64,000 bases of DNA from Pedobacter nototheniae (GTDB taxonomy: Bacteria; Bacteroidota; Bacteroidia; Sphingobacteriales; Sphingobacteriaceae), in assembly GCF_004335085.1 (NCBI RefSeq), contig NZ_RQRS01000019.1, positions 52,904-116,903 of the forward strand. Direction: 5' to 3'. The notes beneath the pieces were generated by a model. It was given only the letters and a program-made list of their open reading frames with translations. It made no database searches and was not told where the DNA came from. This document shows, in pieces, positions 54,774 through 64,000 of the stretch (its first letter is position 1; each line of letters starts with the position of its first letter). Made by a program: the position numbers and the translations under genes.

Positions 54774-57700
54774 TTAATTAAAATTATATCGAACGCCAAA
54801 TTGAATACGATACCTGGAGTCTAAACTCGTATCGTATAAAAATTCTCCCTGCCCTAAATTATTGGGATTAACAGAAAAAGTGTTTCTGCTTTCGGCCGTA
54901 ATTAATTGGGAATTGTTAAAGTTTTTAGCATAACCCCAGTTTTTGTTCAACAGATTGGTAAAGTTTAATATATCGACCGTTAGCTCAATTGTATTCTTCT
55001 TTTTGCCTATTAGAGCTGAAAAATCTTGAGCAAGTTTAAAATCCAATCTAAAATACCATGGATTAATTACGCCATTTCTTTGTGCATATTGGCCTCTATA
55101 TTTTTTTAAGTAAGATGAATTGTTAATGTAATTATCTAAGGCTTGCCACTGCTGATCAGCTGTAAATAAAGTTCCTGAAATGGTTTTATCAATTAAATTA
55201 ATGTCTGATTGTTTGGCTGGAATAAATATTAAATCGTTAGCTGCAACCTGATCGTTATTTACGTTACCAGTGCCACCATATACATAAGAACCGCGTCCCT
55301 GTTGCACACCTTCAAAAAACAAACCAATACGTGTAGTTAATTTATCTTTTGCATAATTTATTTGGTAAGACAGATTGCCAATAAAACGATGTCTTAAATC
55401 GAAATCGCTATAAGATAACACCGGAATATTGGCATTCCCAACAATAGGAATAGCATTAAAAGCACTCGATGGTGTGGTAGATCTAAAACTATAGGCATCT
55501 TTGGCAATACCATGTGTGTATGCTAACGAAGCGGATAGATGGTTATTAAACTTCTGCGTTACAGATGCCGTTAAAAACAACTGTTTGCCTAAATGGGTAT
55601 TATTTAAAACATAAGCACCTGTTATACTATTATTTATACGGGGCTGTGCATAAACTAGCCTACCATTTGCATCAGTTGTTGCTGTATTATAGTTAAGGTT
55701 TGCATTTCTGTAATAGGCTGCATTAATATCTTTACTATATAATGCTTCGATTGAAAACATGGTCTTGCTTGATAAGGCAACATCAATAGCCAAAGTACTG
55801 CGCCAGGTTTGTGGCATTTTAAATTGTGGCGAAACCAAATCCAGTTCATATTGGGCCGGTGCTTTTTTATCAGTAGGAATGTAGTGGTTCGGGTCTGGGC
55901 TAAATGGATAGTGTGCCACATCCGCAGGTGCGGTAGCATTAATGTTTCCTTCGTTTAAACCATTCAATCCATAAGTTTTCTCAATATATACAAAAGGGAT
56001 TAGACCTGTAAAAATACCGGTACCACCTCTCACCTGTAATAGTCTATTACCCAAAACGTTCCAGTTGAAACCTATACGGGGTGAAAATAAAATTTTTGTA
56101 CCTGGATTGTTAGCCGTTCTGTATTTTTCTTCACCACCCATGGCATTTTGAAACGACATTGTTTCTACATCAGAATTATTAGTCGACTTGTTTAAAAATG
56201 AGACCAAATCCACGCGAATACCAGGAGTTATACTTAGATTTTTTATTTTCGAAATCTCATCCTGCAAGTAGAACCCACCTTGCAAAATTTTCGGGTTACT
56301 AAATGTTACCGATCTATTTTCTTGCAGGGTATAGCTTAAATTATAAGATGATGGCAAACCTAAGCCCGTACTAGCACCAATGGGAGTTACCGTACCTGCG
56401 GGTGCAGAATTATAAAATGAGCTTACACTGTTAAAACCAAATGCCCCTAGCGGAGTATAGGTAAAACTATTGCTTACATTCAGGTATTGCACACTTAGGC
56501 CTGTAGTAATTTTATGCCCAGATAAAATTAAGGTATAATCGTTTTGTACCTGTAGGTTTTGTTGCGCCACTCGATTATCTTTTGTTGCTCTATCGGTTCC
56601 AAAATTATAAACATTGTTATTATCGTTAATACTCACAAAAGGAAAAGGTGTACCTAAGTATGTCCTATAATCCGGCAAGGAAGTAAATGAAGCAAAAATA
56701 CGGTTACTAGACCTATCACTTAGTCTGCTATTTAGTTCCCCTGTTATAGAATAGATGTTATTGTTGCGTTTGTAACGGCTATTGCCAAAATTAATTGTGT
56801 TTTTTGAATTTGTACCACCCAAACTTGCATCAGAGTTAAGTTGATTATAGCGTAAACTTGCTTTATGTTTATCGTTAATGTTCCAATCCAATTTTATTAA
56901 AAACTTATTGCTTTTTGCTTCGTTTTTGTAATTTTCGTACTGGCCGGCTTCATAATTATAATTGGTTTTTAAAAAGGAACTTAAAGCATCCAAATCATCA
57001 GCCTTAATGTTAGCAATATTATCGCCACTTAATCCAGTTCTAGCCGGAATAATACTTGTGGCCGGCGTAGTATTTTTTACATTTTCGTAGTTAACAAAGA
57101 AAAACAGCTTATTTTTTATAATCGGACCACCAAGCCTAAAGCCATAAGTGGTTTCGCTAAAATCTGTGCGAGGTATTTTGGTATCCCGTGTTTTCTGTCC
57201 TATTAAATTCTCATCTCTATAAAATGTATAGACAGACCCTTTAAGCTCATTATCTCCGCTTTTAGTTACAACATTAATTCCAGCTCCGGTAAAACCACTC
57301 TGCTTTACATCATAAGGAGATAGTTCTACAGAAATTTGCTCAATAGCATCTAAGCTGATGGGTTGCGCACCAGTAAAAGCGCCAGGAATTGCATTGCCAT
57401 CGCCCCCCAGGCCAAATGAATTATTAAAAGCGGCCCCATCAATAGAAAGGTTATTGCTCTTACCTCCCTTACCAATCATACCTGCACTTCCTGCTTGGGG
57501 AACCAAACGCGTAAAATCACTTAAACTTCTGGAAATTGATGGTAGCGCTGCGAGTTGCTCTTTGCCTATGCTCAAAGAGGCACCCGATTTTACTATCCTG
57601 CCTGCCAAAGTAGATCTGACGGTTATTTCTTTCAAATTTGCCGTAGCTTCAGAAAGTGTAATAGCTACATTTAAATCTGCACCTAGCGTTACCTCTACAT

Positions 57701-57980
57701 TGTTAATGGTATCGGGTAAGTAACCTAAATAAGATGCAATTATTTGATACGGCCCACCAACTTTAACGTTTAAAATATTAAACCTGCCATCGGCAGCTGT
57801 TCCAACTCTGTATCTACTACCAGATGAAGTGTGAATAGCTGTAATGGTAACGCCAGGTATGGGAGAATTTTTACCATCACTAACAATACCTGTAATGTTG
57901 CCTGTTGTAACACCTTGGGCATATAGCCCCTGTATTGAAAATAGGATTAGAACTGTTGCAATTAGTATTTTTCCCTTCAT
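54774..57980 (-). CDS. TonB-dependent outer-membrane receptor with carboxypeptidase-like domain
   Basis: 1068 residues. Signal peptide ends GLYAQG, then a carboxypeptidase-D-like regulatory domain (GNITGIVSDGKNSPIPGVT, about 25-110), a plug domain (about 115-240, with TKSGDNELKGSVYTFYRDEN) and a long beta-barrel to the C-terminus. No SusD partner follows, so it is of the OmpA-related/Oar type rather than SusC. It is preceded by ECF sigma and FecR genes, which should control it, and followed by a GDPD. The transported ligand is unknown. Confidence 0.93.
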   Translation of the reverse strand: MKGKILIATVLILFSIQGLYAQGVTTGNITGIVSDGKNSPIPGVTITAIHTSSGSRYRVGTAADGRFNILNVKVGGPYQIIASYLGYLPDTINNVEVTLGADLNVAITLSEATANLKEITVRSTLAGRIVKSGASLSIGKEQLAALPSISRSLSDFTRLVPQAGSAGMIGKGGKSNNLSIDGAAFNNSFGLGGDGNAIPGAFTGAQPISLDAIEQISVELSPYDVKQSGFTGAGINVVTKSGDNELKGSVYTFYRDENLIGQKTRDTKIPRTDFSETTYGFRLGGPIIKNKLFFFVNYENVKNTTPATSIIPARTGLSGDNIANIKADDLDALSSFLKTNYNYEAGQYENYKNEAKSNKFLIKLDWNINDKHKASLRYNQLNSDASLGGTNSKNTINFGNSRYKRNNNIYSITGELNSRLSDRSSNRIFASFTSLPDYRTYLGTPFPFVSINDNNNVYNFGTDRATKDNRVAQQNLQVQNDYTLILSGHKITTGLSVQYLNVSNSFTYTPLGAFGFNSVSSFYNSAPAGTVTPIGASTGLGLPSSYNLSYTLQENRSVTFSNPKILQGGFYLQDEISKIKNLSITPGIRVDLVSFLNKSTNNSDVETMSFQNAMGGEEKYRTANNPGTKILFSPRIGFNWNVLGNRLLQVRGGTGIFTGLIPFVYIEKTYGLNGLNEGNINATAPADVAHYPFSPDPNHYIPTDKKAPAQYELDLVSPQFKMPQTWRSTLAIDVALSSKTMFSIEALYSKDINAAYYRNANLNYNTATTDANGRLVYAQPRINNSITGAYVLNNTHLGKQLFLTASVTQKFNNHLSASLAYTHGIAKDAYSFRSTTPSSAFNAIPIVGNANIPVLSYSDFDLRHRFIGNLSYQINYAKDKLTTRIGLFFEGVQQGRGSYVYGGTGNVNNDQVAANDLIFIPAKQSDINLIDKTISGTLFTADQQWQALDNYINNSSYLKKYRGQYAQRNGVINPWYFRLDFKLAQDFSALIGKKKNTIELTVDILNFTNLLNKNWGYAKNFNNSQLITAESRNTFSVNPNNLGQGEFLYDTSLDSRYRIQFGVRYNFN

Positions 57981-58096
57981 AATGAATATTATTTGTTTAT
58001 GATACTATTGCATATATGAAGATGTTATACTCATGTTTAAAAATTAAATAATTGTTAAATAATTATTGATTAATTAATCTATGTTGGAATATAAAA

Positions 58097-59020
58097 CTAG
58101 TAAAAGGTTATATAAACTTGGTTCGATTTAATTATGAAATGAAAATGATAGGTTTTACCTAATTTAATTAATGCTTGATTAAGGTTTAATTGATTAAAAT
58201 ATCCAGAATATTTTACGTTGCTTGCTTCTCCTTCAATGTGAAAATCTACATGGTAAATTCTTTTTAATTCCTGCACTATAGTTGTAAACGAGATTTCTTT
58301 GAACACGACATTTTCCTTTTCAGGATGTTCTTCGGCAACTTTTTTCAATACCTTTTCCAATTTTAAGGTATGATTGTACAAAATAGCCCTATCAGATTTT
58401 TTTAAGATAACGGCATCATTTAAATTGTCTTTGTTGGTTACTTTGACAATCCCACTTATCACTTCAACATTCAAAAGTACATTAGGATCATCCGTTATCG
58501 TGTTTACATTAAATGAAGTTCCCAGTACCTTAACCTGCGCATTTTTTGTATCAACAACGAAAGGATTTAAAGTATTTTTGGTCACCATAAAAAAGGCATT
58601 TCCGATAAGTGATACAAACCGGTTTTTCAAATAATTGTTGCTGAATTTTAATGTGCTGTTTGGTTTTAGCGCTACAATTGTTTGGTCTGGAAGCGTAAAT
58701 TGTTTGCTTTTATTACCAGTTTTAAACTCATTATAGCTGACAGTGGCATTTGTGGGGACTATTTTGGGTACTGATGCGAAATATAAACCTGCTAAAAAGC
58801 ATAATAATATCGTTGCCGCAATTGAAGTGTAAGCAATAACTTTTCTTTTGAAAATTACACTTTTCGCAAATTTTATGGTGCCGTCTTCGTTATTTATACC
58901 TGATAAAATATTAGCCTTTATTTTTTCATTGTTTAATAAATTTAGTGGCTCTGAGCTACTGTTTTCCCAGGCAGCTTCAAATTCTCTCTCAAAATCTTTA
59001 TATTTTTCCAATTCGTTCAT
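58097..59020 (-). CDS. FecR-family anti-sigma factor
   Basis: 307 residues. The N-terminal cytoplasmic part (residues 1-60), a membrane helix at about 62-84 (IAYTSIAATILLCFLAGLYF), then the FecR periplasmic domain (FTLPDQTIVALKPNSTLKFS, FMVTKNTLNPFVVDTKNAQV, VLGTSFNVNTI) and a C-terminal STN-like region (FTTIVQELKRIYHVDFHIEG). It relays the receptor signal to the sigma factor encoded just upstream (71-base gap). Together with the TonB receptor this is a cell-surface signalling cassette. Confidence 0.92.
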   Translation of the reverse strand: MNELEKYKDFEREFEAAWENSSSEPLNLLNNEKIKANILSGINNEDGTIKFAKSVIFKRKVIAYTSIAATILLCFLAGLYFASVPKIVPTNATVSYNEFKTGNKSKQFTLPDQTIVALKPNSTLKFSNNYLKNRFVSLIGNAFFMVTKNTLNPFVVDTKNAQVKVLGTSFNVNTITDDPNVLLNVEVISGIVKVTNKDNLNDAVILKKSDRAILYNHTLKLEKVLKKVAEEHPEKENVVFKEISFTTIVQELKRIYHVDFHIEGEASNVKYSGYFNQLNLNQALIKLGKTYHFHFIIKSNQVYITFY

Positions 59021-59090
59021 ATCAATAAAAGCAAAGTGTCATTTTTATTTATATTGCATTTTTAACAAAATTTACTTACATCAAATTCAC

Positions 59091-59672
59091 TTATAAAAAA
59101 TTGATGGTGGTAACTAGCAACATGGTGACTATTAGTAATGCCTGTAATTTTTTCCGTGCTTTATATATTTGATTTTCTACTGTTCGTTGAGATATGTTTA
59201 AATCCTTAGCAATTTCTGCGGCGCTAAAATCAAATTTATAATAGAGATTAAATATACGTTGTTGCGATGTTGGTAATTTTAGGATTGCATTTTCAATATT
59301 TTCTTGAGTTTGCTTAAGTATGATACCATCATCAGATTTTGAAGAACTTAGAGGCTCAAGGCAATTGTCGATATTCTCTTCATTGCGTTTTTGCTTCAAA
59401 TAGATTTTTTTCCATGTAAGCCTTTTAGCAATTGTTTTTAATAAACCTATAATTTGTTGGTTTTCATCCAGGCGTTCACGCTGTGACCAAATTTGAATAA
59501 AAGTTTCCTGTACGATGTCTTCAATCTCATCTGGTGAGAGATTGAAAGTTTTAATGGAATTATATACTTTAGAATAATAACGGTCGTATAAAATAAGAAC
59601 AGTTCCTTTTTGCCCTCCCTTAAAGCCTCTAATTAAATTAAAATCTGGATTTACGTGTTCGTCTTCGGTCAT
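59091..59672 (-). CDS. FecI-like ECF sigma factor
   Basis: 193 residues. Region 2 shows LYDRYYSKVYNSIKTFNLSP and IEDIVQETFIQIWSQRERLD; region 4 shows FDFSAAEIAKDLNISQRTVE followed by NQIYKARKKLQALL. The C-terminus ends in a hydrophobic stretch (IVTMLLVTTINFL) common in Bacteroidota FecI-like sigmas. It is the first gene of the FecI/FecR/TonB-receptor/GDPD operon, and is probably held by the FecR protein until the receptor binds its ligand. Confidence 0.94.
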   Translation of the reverse strand: MTEDEHVNPDFNLIRGFKGGQKGTVLILYDRYYSKVYNSIKTFNLSPDEIEDIVQETFIQIWSQRERLDENQQIIGLLKTIAKRLTWKKIYLKQKRNEENIDNCLEPLSSSKSDDGIILKQTQENIENAILKLPTSQQRIFNLYYKFDFSAAEIAKDLNISQRTVENQIYKARKKLQALLIVTMLLVTTINFL

Positions 59673-59960
59673 TAAATAAAATTTGAAATTAAACTTTAGG
59701 GCCTGATTAAAAATGGATAAATAAAATGTTATGTGTTGAAAAGTTTATAAAAAGGCGTTGCCAATCGGCTCAATACCTACTAATTGTGAATAACAACAAC
59801 CACAGTTAGTACGAAAGATTATCGAACCGATTTAAGTAATAACCAGGGGTAATTTATAAAAAAAACCTTACAGTTAGAGGGCCATAAGCGAAACCATAAT
59901 TTACGATGTATTTGGAATACTATCCTTTATCTGGTTAAATAGGATATAAGTGGCAAAACT

Positions 59961-60311
59961 TTGCCCAGGTGGCAACTGGTTTACTACTATTATAAGAAAT
60001 GGCTCGATTTAGACAGTTTGATTTGTTGTTATCCAAGATCCAGATTCAAACAGGCTTTCCTCAAACGGTTGTTAAAAAATAGAAATAGTATATTTACTTT
60101 CCTGCACCACCTTAAGGTACCTCCAGATAATAACGCATCAGAAAGAGCCGTTAGAAATGTTAAAATTAAAACCAAAGTATCAGGAAGATTTAGATCCCAT
60201 CAAGGAGCAACCCGGTTCGCAATCATCCGTTCGGTAATCGATACTACAATTAAAAACACCAGCAACGTATTTCAAGCTATTAAGATTTTAGCTAATACAA
60301 TACCTAAGTAG
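59961..60311 (+). pseudogene. IS66-family transposase, C-terminal remnant
   Basis: 116 residues beginning at a TTG, with an in-frame stop about 20 bases upstream. The C-terminal IS66 signature is clear: LKVPPDNNASERAVRNVKIK, TKVSGRFRSHQGATRFAIIR and SVIDTTIKNTSNV. Full IS66 transposases are about 500 residues, so most of the gene is gone, and I found no insertion-sequence ends or helper ORFs around it. It lies between the sigma/FecR operon and the LamG-like gene. Confidence 0.85.
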
Positions 60312-60425
60312 TAACTTAAATTGTAATGATGTTATTTTTATATTAATTTATTGACCATATCTTTTTTAAGAAAAAAATATTGATTGAATCATCGTTTTGA
60401 GAAACCATGATTAAAACTTTATCTA

Positions 60426-60465
60426 AAACTAATGCTGATGTCTTCCCTGGCACCAGCATTAGTTT
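60426..60465. terminator. Terminator-like hairpin in the gap before the LamG-like gene end
   Basis: AAACTAATGCTG (60426-60437) and CAGCATTAGTTT (60454-60465) form a perfect 12-bp stem with a 16-base loop. It lies about 115 bases beyond the leftward LamG-like gene stop and about 115 bases after the IS66 remnant. Confidence 0.5.
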
Positions 60466-60580
60466 CACTAAGCTATCTTAGAGATCAGAATATTGTACTA
60501 TACCTCAAGATAAAACTGTAGTTTTTAAACTTTTAACTCTAAAAAAGCGTAAATCTTAATCACAACTCAGGTCTTTACTT

Positions 60581-62452
60581 TCAGTTAACCGGAGATACTA
60601 CATTAATTGACCATAAATAATTATCAGGAAAATTACCGGGTTTATCAGGAAGATTACCGGTTTCTGAAATCATATTTTGGGTGATATAGGTAATTCCTTC
60701 CGTAGTATAATTGGGAACAAGAATTCTGGCGCCATAACCATTATTCGCCCGTATTAAATATAAGGGTTTTCCATTGGGATCGTCTTTTACATAAACCAAC
60801 TGCCAATTAAATTTTACTGTTGTTGATAAGACAACATAACCATTGTCAACCAAATCACCTATTCCATCTTTTGCACCTAAGTAAGCTGGCGTGGCTGCCG
60901 TATTTGAGATCGTGTAATCAGATAAATTGTAAGTAGCAGATTTTTCATCAAAAAGAGCCGGAGATTTTTGGAGATAAAAGTATTCCCTACCTGGGCCTAG
61001 CACAAGAAAATAGTTCTGGGCGCCACTAACAGATATAGTCATAAACAATTTAGATCCATAATTGGCTATACTAACTTGTTGATTGGATGAAACGTTACTG
61101 AAATTTTCTCTTACGGCAGAATTAAATGATCCTGTTATTTTCCAATTATCATCTAATTTATTTGCGTTTTGGAGATACAAGTTATTATCACTGACCCCCA
61201 ATTGATACCCTTTTGCCCTATATTCATATGAAAGGAAATTAAAACTGGCAATTGATGGATCGAGTAAATTATCAAAGTTACCTAATATGTGCCCCTTATA
61301 GAACTGGTCTCTTTCGCCCATACCATCAGCAGAAGCCTGATAATAAAAATTCCCTGTGTTAGCGTTCCATCGCGAGATTCTCTTCATAGTCTTTGCATTA
61401 AAAAATCTTGCGATATTTCCAGTTGCTGATATTGATGTACTGGGAATAAACCATCGATTAAAGCCGTATATCTGTTTGTTCCATTCCTCCTCGGCTACAG
61501 TTTTTATATAACCATCATTATATCCTGTTTTGTAGTCTGTACGATCCACAGTCAGAGATTTATCCTCATAACTCTTTACCAGGTATGAACGGCTTGGGTA
61601 CAAAGGAGATTGCAATAAAAAATGATTACTTACCATTTCAGGAGAAAGCGTTTCTTTGTATATCATGATATCATCAAGCCTGTTAATGGCCTTACCTCCA
61701 ACAGCTTCCCTTCCAAAAGTAATTTTACTGTCTTTTTTTATTACGTCCATTAAACCAAACCAAAAGTAATTTGCATAAAGCTTCCCGCCAGGCCGGCTGT
61801 AAAAGATCCTTGTAGCATATTGATCAGAAGTTATGGATACAAAAATATACCCAAAACCATGTTCATTTTCACTTGGAAATATATCATTAAAACTTATTTT
61901 GTATCTTGCTTGTGCCCAAATGACCATTTTGTTTGCAAAAGTCGAATATCTCAGAATTTGGAAATAACCATCCTTAGTCAGTCTAAGAGCGGCTACAACT
62001 GTCCCGGTATTATCCTTAATATTAAAAATCTGGCGCGCTACGCTATAGTCATCCGATCTCATCCAAAAGGACAAAGAAATCCCTTTATTGGCATCTATAA
62101 CATCATTTAAAACTTTTGATGGTATTGTTGCATAATCTGCATCAGATGTAAACAGCAAAGCCTGCTCCGGGCTAGCAAATCTATCTGGAGCAGTTCCAAC
62201 CGTTTTAGACATATCAAGGTTATAGCTATTATCACCTTTGTGTTTATAATCAGGAGCAACCATCTTCTCTAAGGTATACATACTGTACACCGTTGTGTTT
62301 TTATTATATTCGCCTGTATTATTTTCATATACTTCCTGGGCAATCGTCTTTTGGGCGAGCATACCAATAATTAATAAAAGCACATATTGTTTTGTAAATA
62401 ATCCTGCACACTGTAACAGGAAGAATTTACTCTTTAAATATTTTGTTTTCAT
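60581..62452 (-). CDS. Exported protein with LamG/concanavalin-like domain
   Basis: 623 residues. A signal peptide (KQYVLLLIIGMLAQKTIAQ region, to about 39). Residues 90-280 look like a LamG/concanavalin-A-like jelly roll (FASPEQALLFTSDADYATIP, ISLSFWMRSDDYSVARQIFN, RLDDIMIYKETLSPEMV), a carbohydrate-binding type fold. The rest, about 290-623, is not recognised; it has Tyr/Trp-rich beta segments. It is followed in the same direction by the TonB system on its far side, and preceded by a GDPD 35 bases upstream, so it probably belongs to one operon with it. Confidence 0.75.
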   Translation of the reverse strand: MKTKYLKSKFFLLQCAGLFTKQYVLLLIIGMLAQKTIAQEVYENNTGEYNKNTTVYSMYTLEKMVAPDYKHKGDNSYNLDMSKTVGTAPDRFASPEQALLFTSDADYATIPSKVLNDVIDANKGISLSFWMRSDDYSVARQIFNIKDNTGTVVAALRLTKDGYFQILRYSTFANKMVIWAQARYKISFNDIFPSENEHGFGYIFVSITSDQYATRIFYSRPGGKLYANYFWFGLMDVIKKDSKITFGREAVGGKAINRLDDIMIYKETLSPEMVSNHFLLQSPLYPSRSYLVKSYEDKSLTVDRTDYKTGYNDGYIKTVAEEEWNKQIYGFNRWFIPSTSISATGNIARFFNAKTMKRISRWNANTGNFYYQASADGMGERDQFYKGHILGNFDNLLDPSIASFNFLSYEYRAKGYQLGVSDNNLYLQNANKLDDNWKITGSFNSAVRENFSNVSSNQQVSIANYGSKLFMTISVSGAQNYFLVLGPGREYFYLQKSPALFDEKSATYNLSDYTISNTAATPAYLGAKDGIGDLVDNGYVVLSTTVKFNWQLVYVKDDPNGKPLYLIRANNGYGARILVPNYTTEGITYITQNMISETGNLPDKPGNFPDNYLWSINVVSPVN

Positions 62453-62487
62453 ATTTTTTTTTTAAAAAATTAAATTATCGTCCATTA

Positions 62488-63723
62488 TTATTTGATAGTC
62501 CTGTCCGGAAAAAATTCTAAAAATGTAATTACCTCATCAGTTATTATGTAACCATTAATGCCTGCAGTCTTACTTCCATTAGGGGATAAGATAAAATCCC
62601 AGTCTCCTCTTCTATCATCCTCAGGTTTTGCTGCGCAACATTGATTAATATTTACATTTCCTATATAGCGACCTTTATAATATTCAGGTTGCGCGGCAAA
62701 TATCCCTACCCTTTTTTTTCCGTCTGCTCTTATCTTTTCAGCAACCTTAATAAGCACAACATCCGCACTTGTCTTAAATGCCATTTGATATATACCGGCT
62801 ACACCTACATACTTAGGATTAAGCTTACACCATGCTTCCCATTGATTATAAAATCCCATTGGATCAGGAGCTGTGGCATTGTCTGGCTTAGAATCTGATT
62901 TGATAATCGGAGCAAAAATTATTTCTGCTTTTTGTGCTTCGGTGAGTTTGTTTAATGAAGAAGTAAAACCATTTACAGTTTTATTTCCTTTAAACATAAC
63001 ATACTTAAACGAGTTGGTTGCCCTTACCAGTTCTATACAGGCATTAAAAGTGACATCATCGTTGATATCTAATTGAATAATTACATTTTTGAGCCTACCA
63101 ACAAAGGCAATAATATCTTCAAGCAAGGGGATTTTGGATAGCGTATAGATTTTTTCTTCATTTTTTAATCGCAACTTGGCTATATCACTCCAGTTATAAT
63201 TATTAAACTTCCCATAACTATCTGTCCCGGTTCCATATTGATTTGGATAAGCATCCAAGAAATTTGTTGTTCGTTGTAAATAGTCGTCGTGCATTAAATA
63301 GAGTTCCCCATCTTTACTAACTTTAACATCTACTTCTATGATTTCCACATTTGGATTTGCAATAGCTGCAGTCACTGCTTCGATTGAATTTTCTGGCGTT
63401 CCGTCTGTCCAAGATGCCCGGTGAAGTGCCAGTAAAACGTAATTCGGGTTATATTTAGAATCTAATAAAACTTTTCTAAGTTGATCTAATGTCGGCCTTA
63501 TGCGAACCTGGGCATACCCATTAAAACTTAAGCTCGTAATTGTAGTGAATAAAAACAGACTCCACAAAAAAGGAACCAAACATTTTTGCTTTTTATTTCT
63601 CCAGATTTCCTTTCTTGAAAAAACGATTTGACTTTGACTTTTCACAGGCTTGATTTTTAAATTGTTTAACACATTAATTAATACGATCTTATACTTGCTA
63701 TTATAACATAGAATACATAACAC
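62488..63723 (-). CDS. Glycerophosphodiester phosphodiesterase-family protein, exported
   Basis: 411 residues as drawn from ATG 63723; the signal peptide (FLWSLFLFTTITSLSFNGYAQ) lies at about 52-72, so the true start may be further in, perhaps a non-ATG codon. GDPD motifs: LALHRASW, PENSIEAVTAAI, IIEVDVKVSKDGELYLMHDD and QRTTN. The C-terminal NQCCAAKPEDDRRGDWDFIL with a Cys-Cys pair is unusual. It should hydrolyse glycerophosphodiesters or related phosphodiesters outside the cytoplasm. It is followed 35 bases later by the LamG-like gene. Confidence 0.85.
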   Translation of the reverse strand: MLCILCYNSKYKIVLINVLNNLKIKPVKSQSQIVFSRKEIWRNKKQKCLVPFLWSLFLFTTITSLSFNGYAQVRIRPTLDQLRKVLLDSKYNPNYVLLALHRASWTDGTPENSIEAVTAAIANPNVEIIEVDVKVSKDGELYLMHDDYLQRTTNFLDAYPNQYGTGTDSYGKFNNYNWSDIAKLRLKNEEKIYTLSKIPLLEDIIAFVGRLKNVIIQLDINDDVTFNACIELVRATNSFKYVMFKGNKTVNGFTSSLNKLTEAQKAEIIFAPIIKSDSKPDNATAPDPMGFYNQWEAWCKLNPKYVGVAGIYQMAFKTSADVVLIKVAEKIRADGKKRVGIFAAQPEYYKGRYIGNVNINQCCAAKPEDDRRGDWDFILSPNGSKTAGINGYIITDEVITFLEFFPDRTIK

Positions 63724-63923
63724 AATATTACTTTACTTATAAAATAAAGTAATATTATATATATAAATTAGTCTAATTTTAATTACATATTAACCAAATA
63801 TAAACTATATAAGCTAACTATATCTTACTTACATATTAACCTTTAAACATCAATATGTTAAATTATTCGTCACTGTCCTCTCCTAAAAAAACTTGACACA
63901 TTTTGGTTTAAAAAAACCTTAAA

Positions 63924-64000
63924 ATGAATCAAGAAAAAAGAAGCAATGGATTTAGTATTTTAGTGTCTGATTCTTTCGATCGTACCGACGACCGCAATGC
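63924..64000 (+). CDS. Start of a rightward reading frame, cut by the window edge
   Basis: An ATG at 63924 opens at least 25 residues (NQEKRSNGFSILVSDSFDRT) without a stop before the edge. Upstream is TTGACACATTTTGG, which could be the end of an insertion sequence or a promoter. Too little is visible to name a product. Confidence 0.35.
   Translation, partial: MNQEKRSNGFSILVSDSFDRTDDRN

Noticed and set aside
1..64000. CRISPR arrays, rRNA or complete tRNA genes
   Set aside because: No regularly spaced short direct repeats and no complete tRNA or rRNA signatures were seen by eye. The repeats at 26213-32976 are long palindromic elements, not spaced repeats.

Overview
The window looks like a chromosome segment of a Bacteroidota bacterium, most likely a Sphingobacteriaceae member such as Pedobacter. 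I infer this from the AT-rich sequence, TonB receptor/FecR/ECF-sigma gene sets, DUF6515, GIN-domain and DUF2490 proteins, a CrtYcd-type lycopene cyclase with CrtZ hydroxylase, FabV, TAnnTTTG-like promoter elements and weak Shine-Dalgarno sequences. I saw no rRNA gene, complete tRNA gene or CRISPR array, so the genus is an inference.

Layout. 1-4289: an EmrAB/TolC-type drug efflux operon (the MFS pump runs off the left edge) with a divergent AraC regulator. 4293-8165: carotenoid genes (cytochrome b5-like protein, lycopene cyclase, exported unknown protein, divergent crtI), a candidate small RNA and an ECF sigma factor. 8299-9315: murB. 9437-18921: a peptide secretion locus. 19064-19501: crtZ. 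19668-26017: a TetR-regulated RND efflux operon ending in a strong terminator. 26213-32976: a repeat-rich accessory region with several copies of a twin-hairpin element, a GNAT acetyltransferase, an AraC regulator, an S41 peptidase, an XRE regulator and an unrecognised 435-residue protein with a second, broken 3' end nearby. 33191-40579: M14-like peptidase, MFS transporter, thiD, lpdA, HAD phosphatase, HigBA toxin-antitoxin pair and a phytase-like lipoprotein. 40723-53424: DUF6515 protein, a tight operon of two CocE hydrolases and an M1 peptidase, GIN-domain protein, DinB protein, two outer-membrane proteins, fabV, GNAT and a cold-shock-domain protein. 53856-63723: ECF sigma/FecR/TonB receptor/GDPD operon, an IS66 remnant, and a LamG-like protein beside a second GDPD.

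The most interesting system is at 9437-18921. Two small cysteine-rich precursors (79 and 50 residues) carry near-identical 18-residue double-glycine leaders and share a 65-base upstream region that aligns without gaps. Around them lie a C39-peptidase ABC exporter with an intact Cys-His-Asp triad, its HlyD partner, a TlpA-like thioredoxin protein and a LytTR response regulator. There is also a VKOR-thioredoxin fusion whose N-terminal domain is a C39-like fold with catalytic Cys and His replaced by Ser and Arg. I infer a secreted disulfide-rich peptide (bacteriocin or signal) whose oxidation may be coupled to leader recognition. One gene inside the locus has a clear single-base frameshift.

The carotenoid genes give desaturation, cyclisation and hydroxylation steps, but phytoene synthase (crtB) is not in the window, and crtZ is separated from the rest by the peptide locus.
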